Positions 15,230 to 22,383 of a stretch of 64,000 nt of DNA are shown piece by piece (position 1 is the stretch's first letter; the number at the start of each line of letters is the position of its first letter). A program made the position numbers and the translations under genes. Location: contig DAOPYN010000017.1 of NCBI GenBank assembly GCA_035352895.1, positions 1 through 64,000 on the forward strand, written 5' to 3'. This DNA comes from UBA5070 sp035352895. Lineage in GTDB: Bacteria > Fibrobacterota > Fibrobacteria > UBA5070. Below the pieces are notes generated by a model. The model ran no database searches and was not told the origin of the DNA. It saw only the letters and a list, made by a program, of their open reading frames with translations.

Positions 15230-16001
15230 GCTGTCCCTCCTGGATGCGGTCCAGGAGCTGGCCATGGATGCGGCCGTTGGTGGCCACCGTCTGCAACCCG
15301 AAGATGTCGTGGGGGTTTCCCAGGTAGTCGGACACCTTGCCACCGGCCTCCTCCACCAGGAGCACTCCCGCGGCGCAATCCCAAGGCTGCAGGAAGGACT
15401 CCCAATAGCCGTCCAGACGCCCGCAGGCGACGTAGGCCAGGTCGATGCCGGCCGTTCCCATCCTCCGGATGCCGCGGGCGTGCGGGACCACGGCGGCGAA
15501 GGTCTCCAGCGTGCGATTGGGGTTTTCGCGGATGCTGTAGGGAAAACCCGTGGCCAACAGCGAGCGCTCCAGTTCCGTGGCCTCGGTCACGCGGATGGGC
15601 CGTCCGTTCAGGAACGCTCCCCCACCCCGCTGGGCCCAGAACATCTCGTCGCGGATGGGCTCGTACACGACTCCGGCCACGGTGGTGTCGCGATGGCGAA
15701 GTCCGATGCACACGGCGAAGAAGGGGATCCCGTAGGCGAAGCTCACCGTGCCGTCCAGCGGATCGAAGATCCAGGTCCATTCCGCGTCGGGCCGGGCCTG
15801 GTTCTCCTCCTCCTCCCCGATCTGGGCGTGGTCGGGGAACCTCTCCTGGATCCACTCCCGCAGGAAGCGTTCGGAGGCCTTGTCGTATTCGGTGACCAGG
15901 TCCGTGGCGCGTCCCTTCTCGGAAAGCTCGCGGACCTGCCCGAAACCCTCCCGGAGGATCCTGCCGCTTTCCCGGGCGGCCTCCTTCAAGTGTTCGATCA
16001 T
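15222..16001 (-). CDS. Inositol monophosphatase family protein
   Basis: About 259 residues, close to SuhB/IMPase length. The metal-binding signatures are intact: IGEEEE (motif GEE), DPLDGTVSF (DPxDGT) and QPWDCAAGVLLVEEAGG (WDxxAG). It is a Mg-dependent phosphatase acting on inositol-1-phosphate or related sugar phosphates in the cytosol. MIEHLKEAAR at 16001 is preferred; a Met four codons upstream at 16013 is possible. It is the first gene of a pair with the thioesterase and is divergent from nspC, with little more than 50 bp between the starts. Confidence 0.88.
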   Translation of the reverse strand: MIEHLKEAARESGRILREGFGQVRELSEKGRATDLVTEYDKASERFLREWIQERFPDHAQIGEEEENQARPDAEWTWIFDPLDGTVSFAYGIPFFAVCIGLRHRDTTVAGVVYEPIRDEMFWAQRGGGAFLNGRPIRVTEATELERSLLATGFPYSIRENPNRTLETFAAVVPHARGIRRMGTAGIDLAYVACGRLDGYWESFLQPWDCAAGVLLVEEAGGKVSDYLGNPHDIFGLQTVATNGRIHGQLLDRIQEGQRA

Positions 16002-16054
16002 GATGTAGGGCAATGGTAGAAAGGCGCCGCGCGGGAAGGTACCTTGTCGCCTCG

Positions 16055-17209
16055 ATGCCGTATCCGACCATCCACACCGATTTCTCCCGCGTTCCTTCCC
16101 CCTGCTACGTGCTGGACCAGGCGCGGCTGCGCGCGAACCTGGAACTGCTCCAGCGGGTGCAGCGGGAATCCGGCGCCAAGGTCATCTGCGCCCTCAAGGG
16201 ATATTCCTTCTGGAGGTCGTTTCCACTGGTGCGCCAATACCTGGCCGGAGCGACGGCGAGCTCCCTGAACGAGGCCATCCTGGCCAGTTCCGAGATGGGC
16301 GGCGAGCTCCACGTGTACGCCCCCGGATACGCCGACGACGAGATCGACCGGATCCTGGACATGGCCGGGCACATCACCTTCAACAGCTTCTCCCAGTGGG
16401 CGAAGTTCCGCGACCGCACCTTGTCACACCCCCGCAGGCCATCTCCCGGCATCCGCGTGAACCCACAGTACAGCCAGGTGGAAACCGACCTTTACAACCC
16501 CTGCGCGCCCTTCTCGCGCCTGGGAGTGGTGGCTGACGAATTCCGTCCGGACCAGCTGGAAGGGATCGAGGGCCTGCATGTGCATGCGCTGTGCGAGCAG
16601 AACGCCGACGCCTTCGAGGGCTTGCTGGGCGCCTTCGAGGAGAGGTTCGGGAAATTCCTGCCGGCGATGAAATGGGTGAACTTCGGAGGCGGCCACCACA
16701 TCACGCGCGAAGACTACGAGGTGGACCGCCTGGTGAGGCTCCTGGTGGATTTCCGCCGCCGCCATCCCCACCTGGAAGTGGTGCTGGAACCCGGCGAGGC
16801 GGTGGGCTGGCGCACGGGCGAGCTGGTGGCTTCCGTCCTGGACGTGGTGCGCAACGGAATGGACCTCGCGATCCTGGATGTTTCCGTGAGCGCACACATG
16901 CCCGACTGCCTGGAGATGCCCTATCGCCCCGCCATCCTGGACGCGGGCGAGCCCGGCGAAAAGCCGCATCTGTACAGGCTGGGCGGCGGCACCTGCCTGG
17001 CCGGCGACGTGCTGGGCGACTATTCGTTCGATCGGCCGCTGGTGCCCGGCGACCGGATCGTGCTCCTGGACATGATCCACTACACCATGGTCAAGACCAC
17101 CTTCTTCAACGGCGTCCGCCATCCGTCCATCGCCACTTGGACGGAAAACGGCACCTTGGAGGTGCACCGGACCTTCGGATACGAGGCCTTCAAGGATAAG
17201 CTGGGCTGA
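16055..17209 (+). CDS. nspC: Carboxynorspermidine decarboxylase
   Basis: A 384-residue PLP-dependent fold-III decarboxylase. It makes norspermidine or spermidine from the carboxylated precursor in the alternative polyamine pathway. The PLP lysine lies in CALKGYSFW, NFGGGHHITR forms part of the phosphate-binding region, and GGGTCLAGDVLGDY carries the catalytic Cys. The ATG at 16055 is favoured: homology begins at TDFSRVPSPCYVLD, and a TACCTT box ends 9 nt upstream, with no SD visible. Carboxynorspermidine dehydrogenase is not in this window, but speA is 7.5 kb downstream. Confidence 0.92.
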   Translation: MPYPTIHTDFSRVPSPCYVLDQARLRANLELLQRVQRESGAKVICALKGYSFWRSFPLVRQYLAGATASSLNEAILASSEMGGELHVYAPGYADDEIDRILDMAGHITFNSFSQWAKFRDRTLSHPRRPSPGIRVNPQYSQVETDLYNPCAPFSRLGVVADEFRPDQLEGIEGLHVHALCEQNADAFEGLLGAFEERFGKFLPAMKWVNFGGGHHITREDYEVDRLVRLLVDFRRRHPHLEVVLEPGEAVGWRTGELVASVLDVVRNGMDLAILDVSVSAHMPDCLEMPYRPAILDAGEPGEKPHLYRLGGGTCLAGDVLGDYSFDRPLVPGDRIVLLDMIHYTMVKTTFFNGVRHPSIATWTENGTLEVHRTFGYEAFKDKLG

Positions 17210-17376
17210 CCCTCAGCAGTTGGCGCTTGAGGCACCCAGCCGAGGCCCCGCCACCGCCCTTCGATACGGCGCCGTTGACGCCACTCAGGGAACGGCTGAT
17301 CCTATCGAAGGGCGGCTGATCACTCAGGGAACGATGGCGGCCATCCATTCCCATCCCTTCCGCGAATGCGTGCGGA
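17210..17376. repeat. Palindromic CCCTTCGATA / ACTCAGGGAACGG repeat
   Basis: CCGCCCTTCGATA (17254-17266) is perfectly complementary to TATCGAAGGGCGG (17303-17315). Two copies of ACTCAGGGAACG (17283 and 17322) flank or follow the right arm. The combination CCCTTCGATACGG...ACTCAGGGAACGG is a recurrent intergenic palindrome in environmental genomes. It sits between convergent nspC and the secreted hydrolase gene and may help terminate both. Confidence 0.6.
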
Positions 17377-19080
17377 TCAGCGAGACAGGGTGGCCATGGG
17401 CACCACCGATTCCCACCCCTCGGCGCGCATGCGCAGGAACCGCATGCCGGTGGAGGCGGAAGGCAGACCGAAGATCTGCTCCTGCCCGACCACCTCGATG
17501 GTTCCCAGGGAGCGGACTTCCTTCCCGTCCAGGGAGATCAGGCTGAATTCCACCGGCCCGCGCCGGTCCAGGGTGACGCGCAGCTGGTCGCCGGAGAGTT
17601 CCACGCGGGATCCGCGGACTGGGCGCCCCACGATGCCGTTGATCTTGGTGAACATCGCCGACACCTGCTTGTCGCCGTTCATCACCAGGGTGAGGGTGTC
17701 CTTGTTGCCGGACACCGAACCCGTCCAATTGGTGAACTGGTAGTCGGTCTGCAGGGTCGCCTTCAGTTTCACGACGGTGCCGGAATCGAAGGAGGTCCCC
17801 GAAGGCGTGGCCGTGATGGTTCCCCCGGTGGGATTGTTGATCTGCAGGTTGTACTTCTTGATCTGGCTGAAGTTCGCGGTGATGTTCAGGTTCGCGTTCA
17901 CCACCACGGTGAGGGTGTCCTTGTTGCCGGAAGCTCCACCGCTCCATCCGGTGAACACGAAGCCGTTCTGCGCCGTGGCCTTCAGCTTCACGGCCGTGCC
18001 GGAGGCGAAGCTGGTTCCCGTGGGGTTGACGGAGACGCTGCCGCCGTTGGCCGCGGTGACGTTCAGGGTGTAGTTGGTGGGTTGGGGATCGGAACTGCAG
18101 TTCGCGACGCGGGCCTCGGAATGGATGGAGCTGATGGTGTTGGTCCAGGACGATCCCGGGAAAGCCTCCATGAGGCCGATCACACCGTCGGCCATGCGCG
18201 ACTTGATGGTGCTCACGTTGCCCCAGTTGGAGTTGGGGCTGGTCAGGGTGCCACCGGTGCCGTAGCCGTCGTCGGCGATGATGGGCAGCTTGGTCAGCTG
18301 GTGGACCTTGGCCCAGGTCATGGGGTTGCCGTTGGCCACGTTGTTCCCGGGCTGGGACACGCCTCCGGAAGTGTTCATGTACTTGAACTTGGACAACGGA
18401 AGGCTGGTGAACCAGTTGTCGGGAGCCCAAGGCGAAATGTCCATGGAGATTTCGGCCGAGGGCATGGCGGCCGTGATCGTGTTGGCGATCTCGGTGATGA
18501 AGCTCGCCGCGTCGGCGAAGGAAAGCGGGCTGGAGTTGCCGTTCTGGTTGGAAGCGTACTGGTAGAAGTCGGGTTCCAGGGCCCAGATCATGGGCTTGTT
18601 GCCGTACTTGGAATTGGCGTACTGGGCATAGGCCTTGTACTGGTCCAGGATCTTGGCCTTGTTCTCGCGGATGTACTTGGTGCCATCCGTGCAGAGGGTC
18701 TTGTTGGAACCCATGTTGCAGTCGGACAGGTTCATGGCGAGCTTGGCTCCCTCGGCGATGATGTACGTGTACCACACCGGCCGGGCGTTCAGGGTCTTGG
18801 CCATGTTCAGGAAGGTGCCTTCCGGGGTGTCCAGAGGCTTGGGCGCCACCTTTCCCCCTTCGTAGGCGTAGCCCACGAACATCGCCACGAAATCCAGGTC
18901 CTTGGGAATGTCCAGGTCGTTGGGGTTGGTGGTGCAACCCATGTAGCCGCACTTCTTGGTGGAGGCCTGCTTCAAGTCCACACCCACGTTGAAGCCGCAG
19001 GAGGTAAACTCCGCAGCCTGGGCCAGATTCACGGAAACCAGGGTGGCCATGGCGGCCGTGGAAAGTGCGCTCCACTTCAT
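17377..19080 (-). CDS. Secreted putative glycoside hydrolase with two InlB-type B repeats
   Basis: A 567-residue protein. A signal peptide (cleaved near AQA) leads into a roughly 310-residue domain starting FTSCGFNVGVDL. Its segments PMIWALEPDFYQY, SMDISPWAPDNWF and LPIIADDGYG suggest a beta/alpha barrel hydrolase; the Glu in ALEPD and the Asp pair in ADDGYG are candidate catalytic residues. Two 75-residue repeats (YTLNVTAANGGSVSVNPTGT type, ending TITANF-like) match divergent InlB B-repeats (Flg_new_2). A C-terminal tail contains SLDGKEVRSLGTI, like other secreted enzymes here. No CAZy family could be assigned by eye. The ATG at 19080 follows AAGGGAG. Confidence 0.65.
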   Translation of the reverse strand: MKWSALSTAAMATLVSVNLAQAAEFTSCGFNVGVDLKQASTKKCGYMGCTTNPNDLDIPKDLDFVAMFVGYAYEGGKVAPKPLDTPEGTFLNMAKTLNARPVWYTYIIAEGAKLAMNLSDCNMGSNKTLCTDGTKYIRENKAKILDQYKAYAQYANSKYGNKPMIWALEPDFYQYASNQNGNSSPLSFADAASFITEIANTITAAMPSAEISMDISPWAPDNWFTSLPLSKFKYMNTSGGVSQPGNNVANGNPMTWAKVHQLTKLPIIADDGYGTGGTLTSPNSNWGNVSTIKSRMADGVIGLMEAFPGSSWTNTISSIHSEARVANCSSDPQPTNYTLNVTAANGGSVSVNPTGTSFASGTAVKLKATAQNGFVFTGWSGGASGNKDTLTVVVNANLNITANFSQIKKYNLQINNPTGGTITATPSGTSFDSGTVVKLKATLQTDYQFTNWTGSVSGNKDTLTLVMNGDKQVSAMFTKINGIVGRPVRGSRVELSGDQLRVTLDRRGPVEFSLISLDGKEVRSLGTIEVVGQEQIFGLPSASTGMRFLRMRAEGWESVVPMATLSR

Positions 19081-19280
19081 CGAATCGGTTCTCCCTTTGA
19101 AACAAACCGGGAATGCCAGGTCAGGTCGGAATGTAGGCGGGTGGCATTGCCATCGCTCCTCGTTTCCCGGCAAAGGGTCCTCTTTTCGGGAGTGCCCTTT
19201 TCTGGAGAGTCCAAACTCCCCCGGAGGTGGCTTCCCGCCGCACTCCATCCTTGGCTCCCCGAAAAACCGATGCATGGCAC

Positions 19281-19325
19281 TTGCGTTTCCGAAGCGCAAA
19301 AACGATATTATTGAATACTGATTCA
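19281..19325 (+). promoter_or_regulatory. Promoter and palindromic operator of the TetR/efflux operon
   Basis: TTGCGT (19281-19286) and GATATT (19304-19309) are 17 bp apart. The inverted repeat TGAAT-ACTG-ATTCA (19312-19325) covers the expected start of transcription, a typical place for TetR-type autorepression. Confidence 0.45.
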
Positions 19326-19348
19326 GTTATCATGTGGGAGGCACTTCG

Positions 19349-19954
19349 ATGCGCAAGAAGGAAGGGGACAAGTCCAACGAGATCTTGAACGCCGCCACCC
19401 AGGTGTTCGCTCGCGACGGGTTCGACAAGGCGCAGGTCGCGGCGATCTCCACCGCCGCCGGAGTGGGAACCGGCTCCATCTACCTCTACTTCACGGGAAA
19501 AGCCGATATCCTGCGAGCGCTGTTCTCGAGGTTTTGGGATCATCTGGCAAAGGAAATGGCCAACCTAGAAACCTCCGACCCGCTTCTTCGGCTGAACGAC
19601 CAGCTGGGATTGTTCTTCGACCGCCTGGCCGTCAACCGCGACTTCGCCCGCACCTACCTGCGGGACCACCACCGTTTCCTGGAATTCGCCGACCTGGAAA
19701 GCAAGCAGGGATATCTGTCCTGCGTCGAACAGGGAAGGAATGCCTTCTTGGAGATCGCCGCCAGCCACAACGCGCACGAAACCCCTCCCGGGAACGAATC
19801 CACCGACCTGTCCCAATCGATCCTCTTCGGCGGAGTCCGCGCCTCGCTGGAACACCTGCTCACCTCGGAACTTCCTGCCGCAAGGGTACGAAGCCGCATG
19901 CTCACCATGGCCATGGCGGGAATCCTCGCCGCCACCCGGGAGAACGAACCATGA
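19349..19954 (+). CDS. TetR/AcrR family repressor of the downstream export operon
   Basis: A 201-residue regulator. The N-terminal helix-turn-helix reads EILNAATQVFARDGFDKAQVAAISTAAGVGTGSIYLYF, a classic TetR DNA-binding domain; the remaining helices form a ligand-binding domain of unknown specificity. The ATG at 19349 has GGGAGG 9 nt upstream; a GTG at 19334 is less likely. It is the first gene of a four-gene operon: its stop overlaps the TolC-like gene as ATGA. It probably represses its own operon by binding the TGAAT-N4-ATTCA palindrome upstream and releases it on binding an exported compound. Confidence 0.88.
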   Translation: MRKKEGDKSNEILNAATQVFARDGFDKAQVAAISTAAGVGTGSIYLYFTGKADILRALFSRFWDHLAKEMANLETSDPLLRLNDQLGLFFDRLAVNRDFARTYLRDHHRFLEFADLESKQGYLSCVEQGRNAFLEIAASHNAHETPPGNESTDLSQSILFGGVRASLEHLLTSELPAARVRSRMLTMAMAGILAATRENEP

Positions 19955-21417
19955 CCTCTCCATCGGTCAGCTCCGCGTTCCTGACCCTGTCGCTTTCCTG
20001 CCTGGCCGGTGCCTCGGAAAAGAGCCTCCAGCAGGCCATCGTCCAGCTGGAAAACGGAAACCTCGCCCTCAAGGCCCAAAGCCGCAAGGCCGAGACCGCC
20101 ACGGAACAGAAACTCGCCGCCCGGGGCAATTTCCTTCCCGTGGTTCGGCTGGACGTGGGGCTCACCCACCTGGATCGCGACATCGTGCTGGACATGGACC
20201 CCATCCGCGACGCCATGGTCCAGCTGCAGACCTCCGATGCGGTGTCCTTGTCCAAGCTGGACTACGCGATGAAGAACCCGACTTCGCCGGCCATGCCCGC
20301 GGCCGCCCAGATGGCGGTGAAAAACGGCGCCGCAGCCCAACTGAACACCGCCCTGCCCCATTTCGTGAAGACCTCCAAGGAGCAGGACGACTGGGAAGCC
20401 GCGGTGGTGGCCTACCAGCCGCTCTTCCACGGTGGACGCATCCTGGCGGCCCAACGGGTGGCGGGATCCCGGGAGAAGGCCGCCATGGCGGACCTCGCGC
20501 GGCAGACCAACGATCTGCGCCGCGACTTCACGAAGCTCTACCTGCAGGCGAGCCTGCTCCGCTCCAGCATCGCCCTGCGGAACGAATCGATCGGGGCGAT
20601 CGAGCACCACCGGCTACGCGCCAGGACGATGGTCGAGCAGGGCATGGCCGATCGGGCCGCGCTGTTGCGCGCCGAGATGACCCTGGCGGAAGCGAGGACA
20701 TCGCTCTCCGACGACAGCGCGAAGCTGGAGTCGATCGCCCTCACGCTGGCCCAGATGGCAGGTTCCGACGAGCCCATCACCCCCTCCGACACCCTGCGTC
20801 CCCCACCCTCTCCTCCGCCGCAGGAAGGACTGGAGGAACGCATCGAGGGGCAGAATCCCCTCCTGGCCTCGCTGGCCGCCCAGCAGGAACTCGCCAGGCG
20901 AGCGATCGACGTGAAGACCGCCGACTTCCTTCCCGAGATCGGGGCCTTCGGGAAGTACGAACTCAACCAGGACGCGGCCAAGGCGGCGATGGCACCCTGC
21001 TGGGTGGTGGGCGTGAAGGGCTCGGTGAACCTCTTCCGAGGCGGCGGCGACTGGTACGGCCGGATGGCCGCCCGTTCCACCGAGCTGGAGGTCGCCGCTC
21101 TCAGGAACGAGGCTCGCAACGCCCTGGTGGCGCAATCGAAACGTCAATTCCTGTCGTGCAAGCAGTCGCGCACCCGCTGGCTGAACCTCCGCTCCCAGGC
21201 GGAACTGGCCCGCGAGAACCATCGCGTGGTCTCGATGCGCTTCGAGCAGGGCCTGGCCACCTCCCTGGAGGTGGTGGACGCCTGGCTCGCCATGCAGAAG
21301 GCGGATCTTGACCGCGTCGCCGCCGCCGGGGACGCATGGATCTCGATGCAGGAGATCCTATGGGCTGCGGGTCGCACCGACGAATTCGTGAACCTCTGGA
21401 ACGGAGCTGGGAAATGA
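19951..21417 (+). CDS. TolC-family outer membrane efflux protein
   Basis: A 488-residue outer-membrane channel of tripartite exporters. A signal peptide ends at LAGAS. The protein then shows the two-fold repeat of long coiled-coil helices (KSLQQAIVQLENGNLALKAQSRKAET at the start, ARENHRVVSMRFEQGLATSLEVVDAWLAMQKA near the end) and two beta hairpin regions (FLPVVRLDVGL and FLPEIGAFGKYELNQ). Length and layout fit the OEP family. The start is fixed by the ATGA overlap with the TetR gene; its own stop overlaps the adaptor gene. It forms the exit duct for the HlyD/ABC-2 pair. Confidence 0.9.
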   Translation: MTSPSVSSAFLTLSLSCLAGASEKSLQQAIVQLENGNLALKAQSRKAETATEQKLAARGNFLPVVRLDVGLTHLDRDIVLDMDPIRDAMVQLQTSDAVSLSKLDYAMKNPTSPAMPAAAQMAVKNGAAAQLNTALPHFVKTSKEQDDWEAAVVAYQPLFHGGRILAAQRVAGSREKAAMADLARQTNDLRRDFTKLYLQASLLRSSIALRNESIGAIEHHRLRARTMVEQGMADRAALLRAEMTLAEARTSLSDDSAKLESIALTLAQMAGSDEPITPSDTLRPPPSPPPQEGLEERIEGQNPLLASLAAQQELARRAIDVKTADFLPEIGAFGKYELNQDAAKAAMAPCWVVGVKGSVNLFRGGGDWYGRMAARSTELEVAALRNEARNALVAQSKRQFLSCKQSRTRWLNLRSQAELARENHRVVSMRFEQGLATSLEVVDAWLAMQKADLDRVAAAGDAWISMQEILWAAGRTDEFVNLWNGAGK

Positions 21418-22379
21418 ACGCAATGGCAACGCATGTCTCGAGGGCATCCTTCCTCGCCGCCCTGGCGATGTTCGCTGGCTGCCGCAGCACTCCCCCGGAC
21501 CTGATCGGAATGGCCGACGGTCGCGAAATCCTGGTCTCAGCGAAGATCGCCGGCAGGCTCGCCGACGTGCGGGTCGCGGAGGGAGACCTGGTCAAGGCCG
21601 GAGACACCCTGGCGGTCCTGGCCAGTCCCGAGGTGTCCGCCAAGGTGAAGCAGGCGGCGGGTGCCGCCAAGAGCGCATCGGCCCGCCTGCGCATGGCCCG
21701 TAAGGGCGCGCGCGACGAGGAGATCCGCATGGCCACCACCCAGCTGATCCAGGCCACCGAGGCGCGCAAGCTGGCGGAATCGACCTGGAAGCGCGTATCG
21801 AAGCTCCTGGCCGACAGCGCGGTCCCCCGCCAGCAGGCGGACGAGTCGGAGTTCCGCTGGCGCACCGCCCAGGAGACGGAATCCGCCGCCGCCGCGAAGC
21901 TGGACATGGTGAGGAACGGCGCCCGGCCGGAGGAGCTGGAGGCCGCCGAGGGTCTTCTGCAGAGCGCATCGAACGCCTTGGACGAGGCGCGTTCCTGGCA
22001 GAAGGAGACCGTGGTGCTGGCCCCCTGCGACGGCGTCGTGCAGAAGCGCTACCTGGGTGCCGGCGAGATCATGGGCGCGGGTTCGCCAATCCTGGTCCTT
22101 CTGAGGCCCCAGGACACCTGGGTGGCCCTGCCCGTGCGGGAGGACCAGCTTGCCGGATTCAAGGTGGGAACCACCCTGACTGGACGGATTCCGGCGCTAG
22201 ACCGGGACTCGGTGGCGTTCAAGGTGACCTGGATGACCTCCATGGGCGACTTCGCCACCTGGCGCTCCACCAACCGCAAGGGGGACGCCGACCTGAGATC
22301 CTTCGAGGTCCGCCTGATGCCGCTCACCCCGGAACCGGGTTTCCTTCCGGGCATGACCGTGCGCTTCCCGGGGAAGTGA
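21414..22379 (+). CDS. HlyD-family periplasmic adaptor lipoprotein
   Basis: A 321-residue membrane-fusion protein. The N-terminus ends in a lipobox (FAGC), so it is probably anchored as a lipoprotein. A split biotinyl/lipoyl domain is visible (VSAKIAGRLADVRVAEGDLVKAGDTLAVL and later VLAPCDGVVQKRYLGAGEIMGAGSPIL), separated by an Ala/Glu-rich coiled-coil hairpin (about residues 80-200), followed by beta-barrel strands. It links the inner-membrane transporter to the TolC-like channel. The ATG overlaps the upstream stop (ATGA), and the permease gene follows after 4 bp. Confidence 0.88.
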   Translation: MNAMATHVSRASFLAALAMFAGCRSTPPDLIGMADGREILVSAKIAGRLADVRVAEGDLVKAGDTLAVLASPEVSAKVKQAAGAAKSASARLRMARKGARDEEIRMATTQLIQATEARKLAESTWKRVSKLLADSAVPRQQADESEFRWRTAQETESAAAAKLDMVRNGARPEELEAAEGLLQSASNALDEARSWQKETVVLAPCDGVVQKRYLGAGEIMGAGSPILVLLRPQDTWVALPVREDQLAGFKVGTTLTGRIPALDRDSVAFKVTWMTSMGDFATWRSTNRKGDADLRSFEVRLMPLTPEPGFLPGMTVRFPGK

Positions 22380-22383
22380 GACC

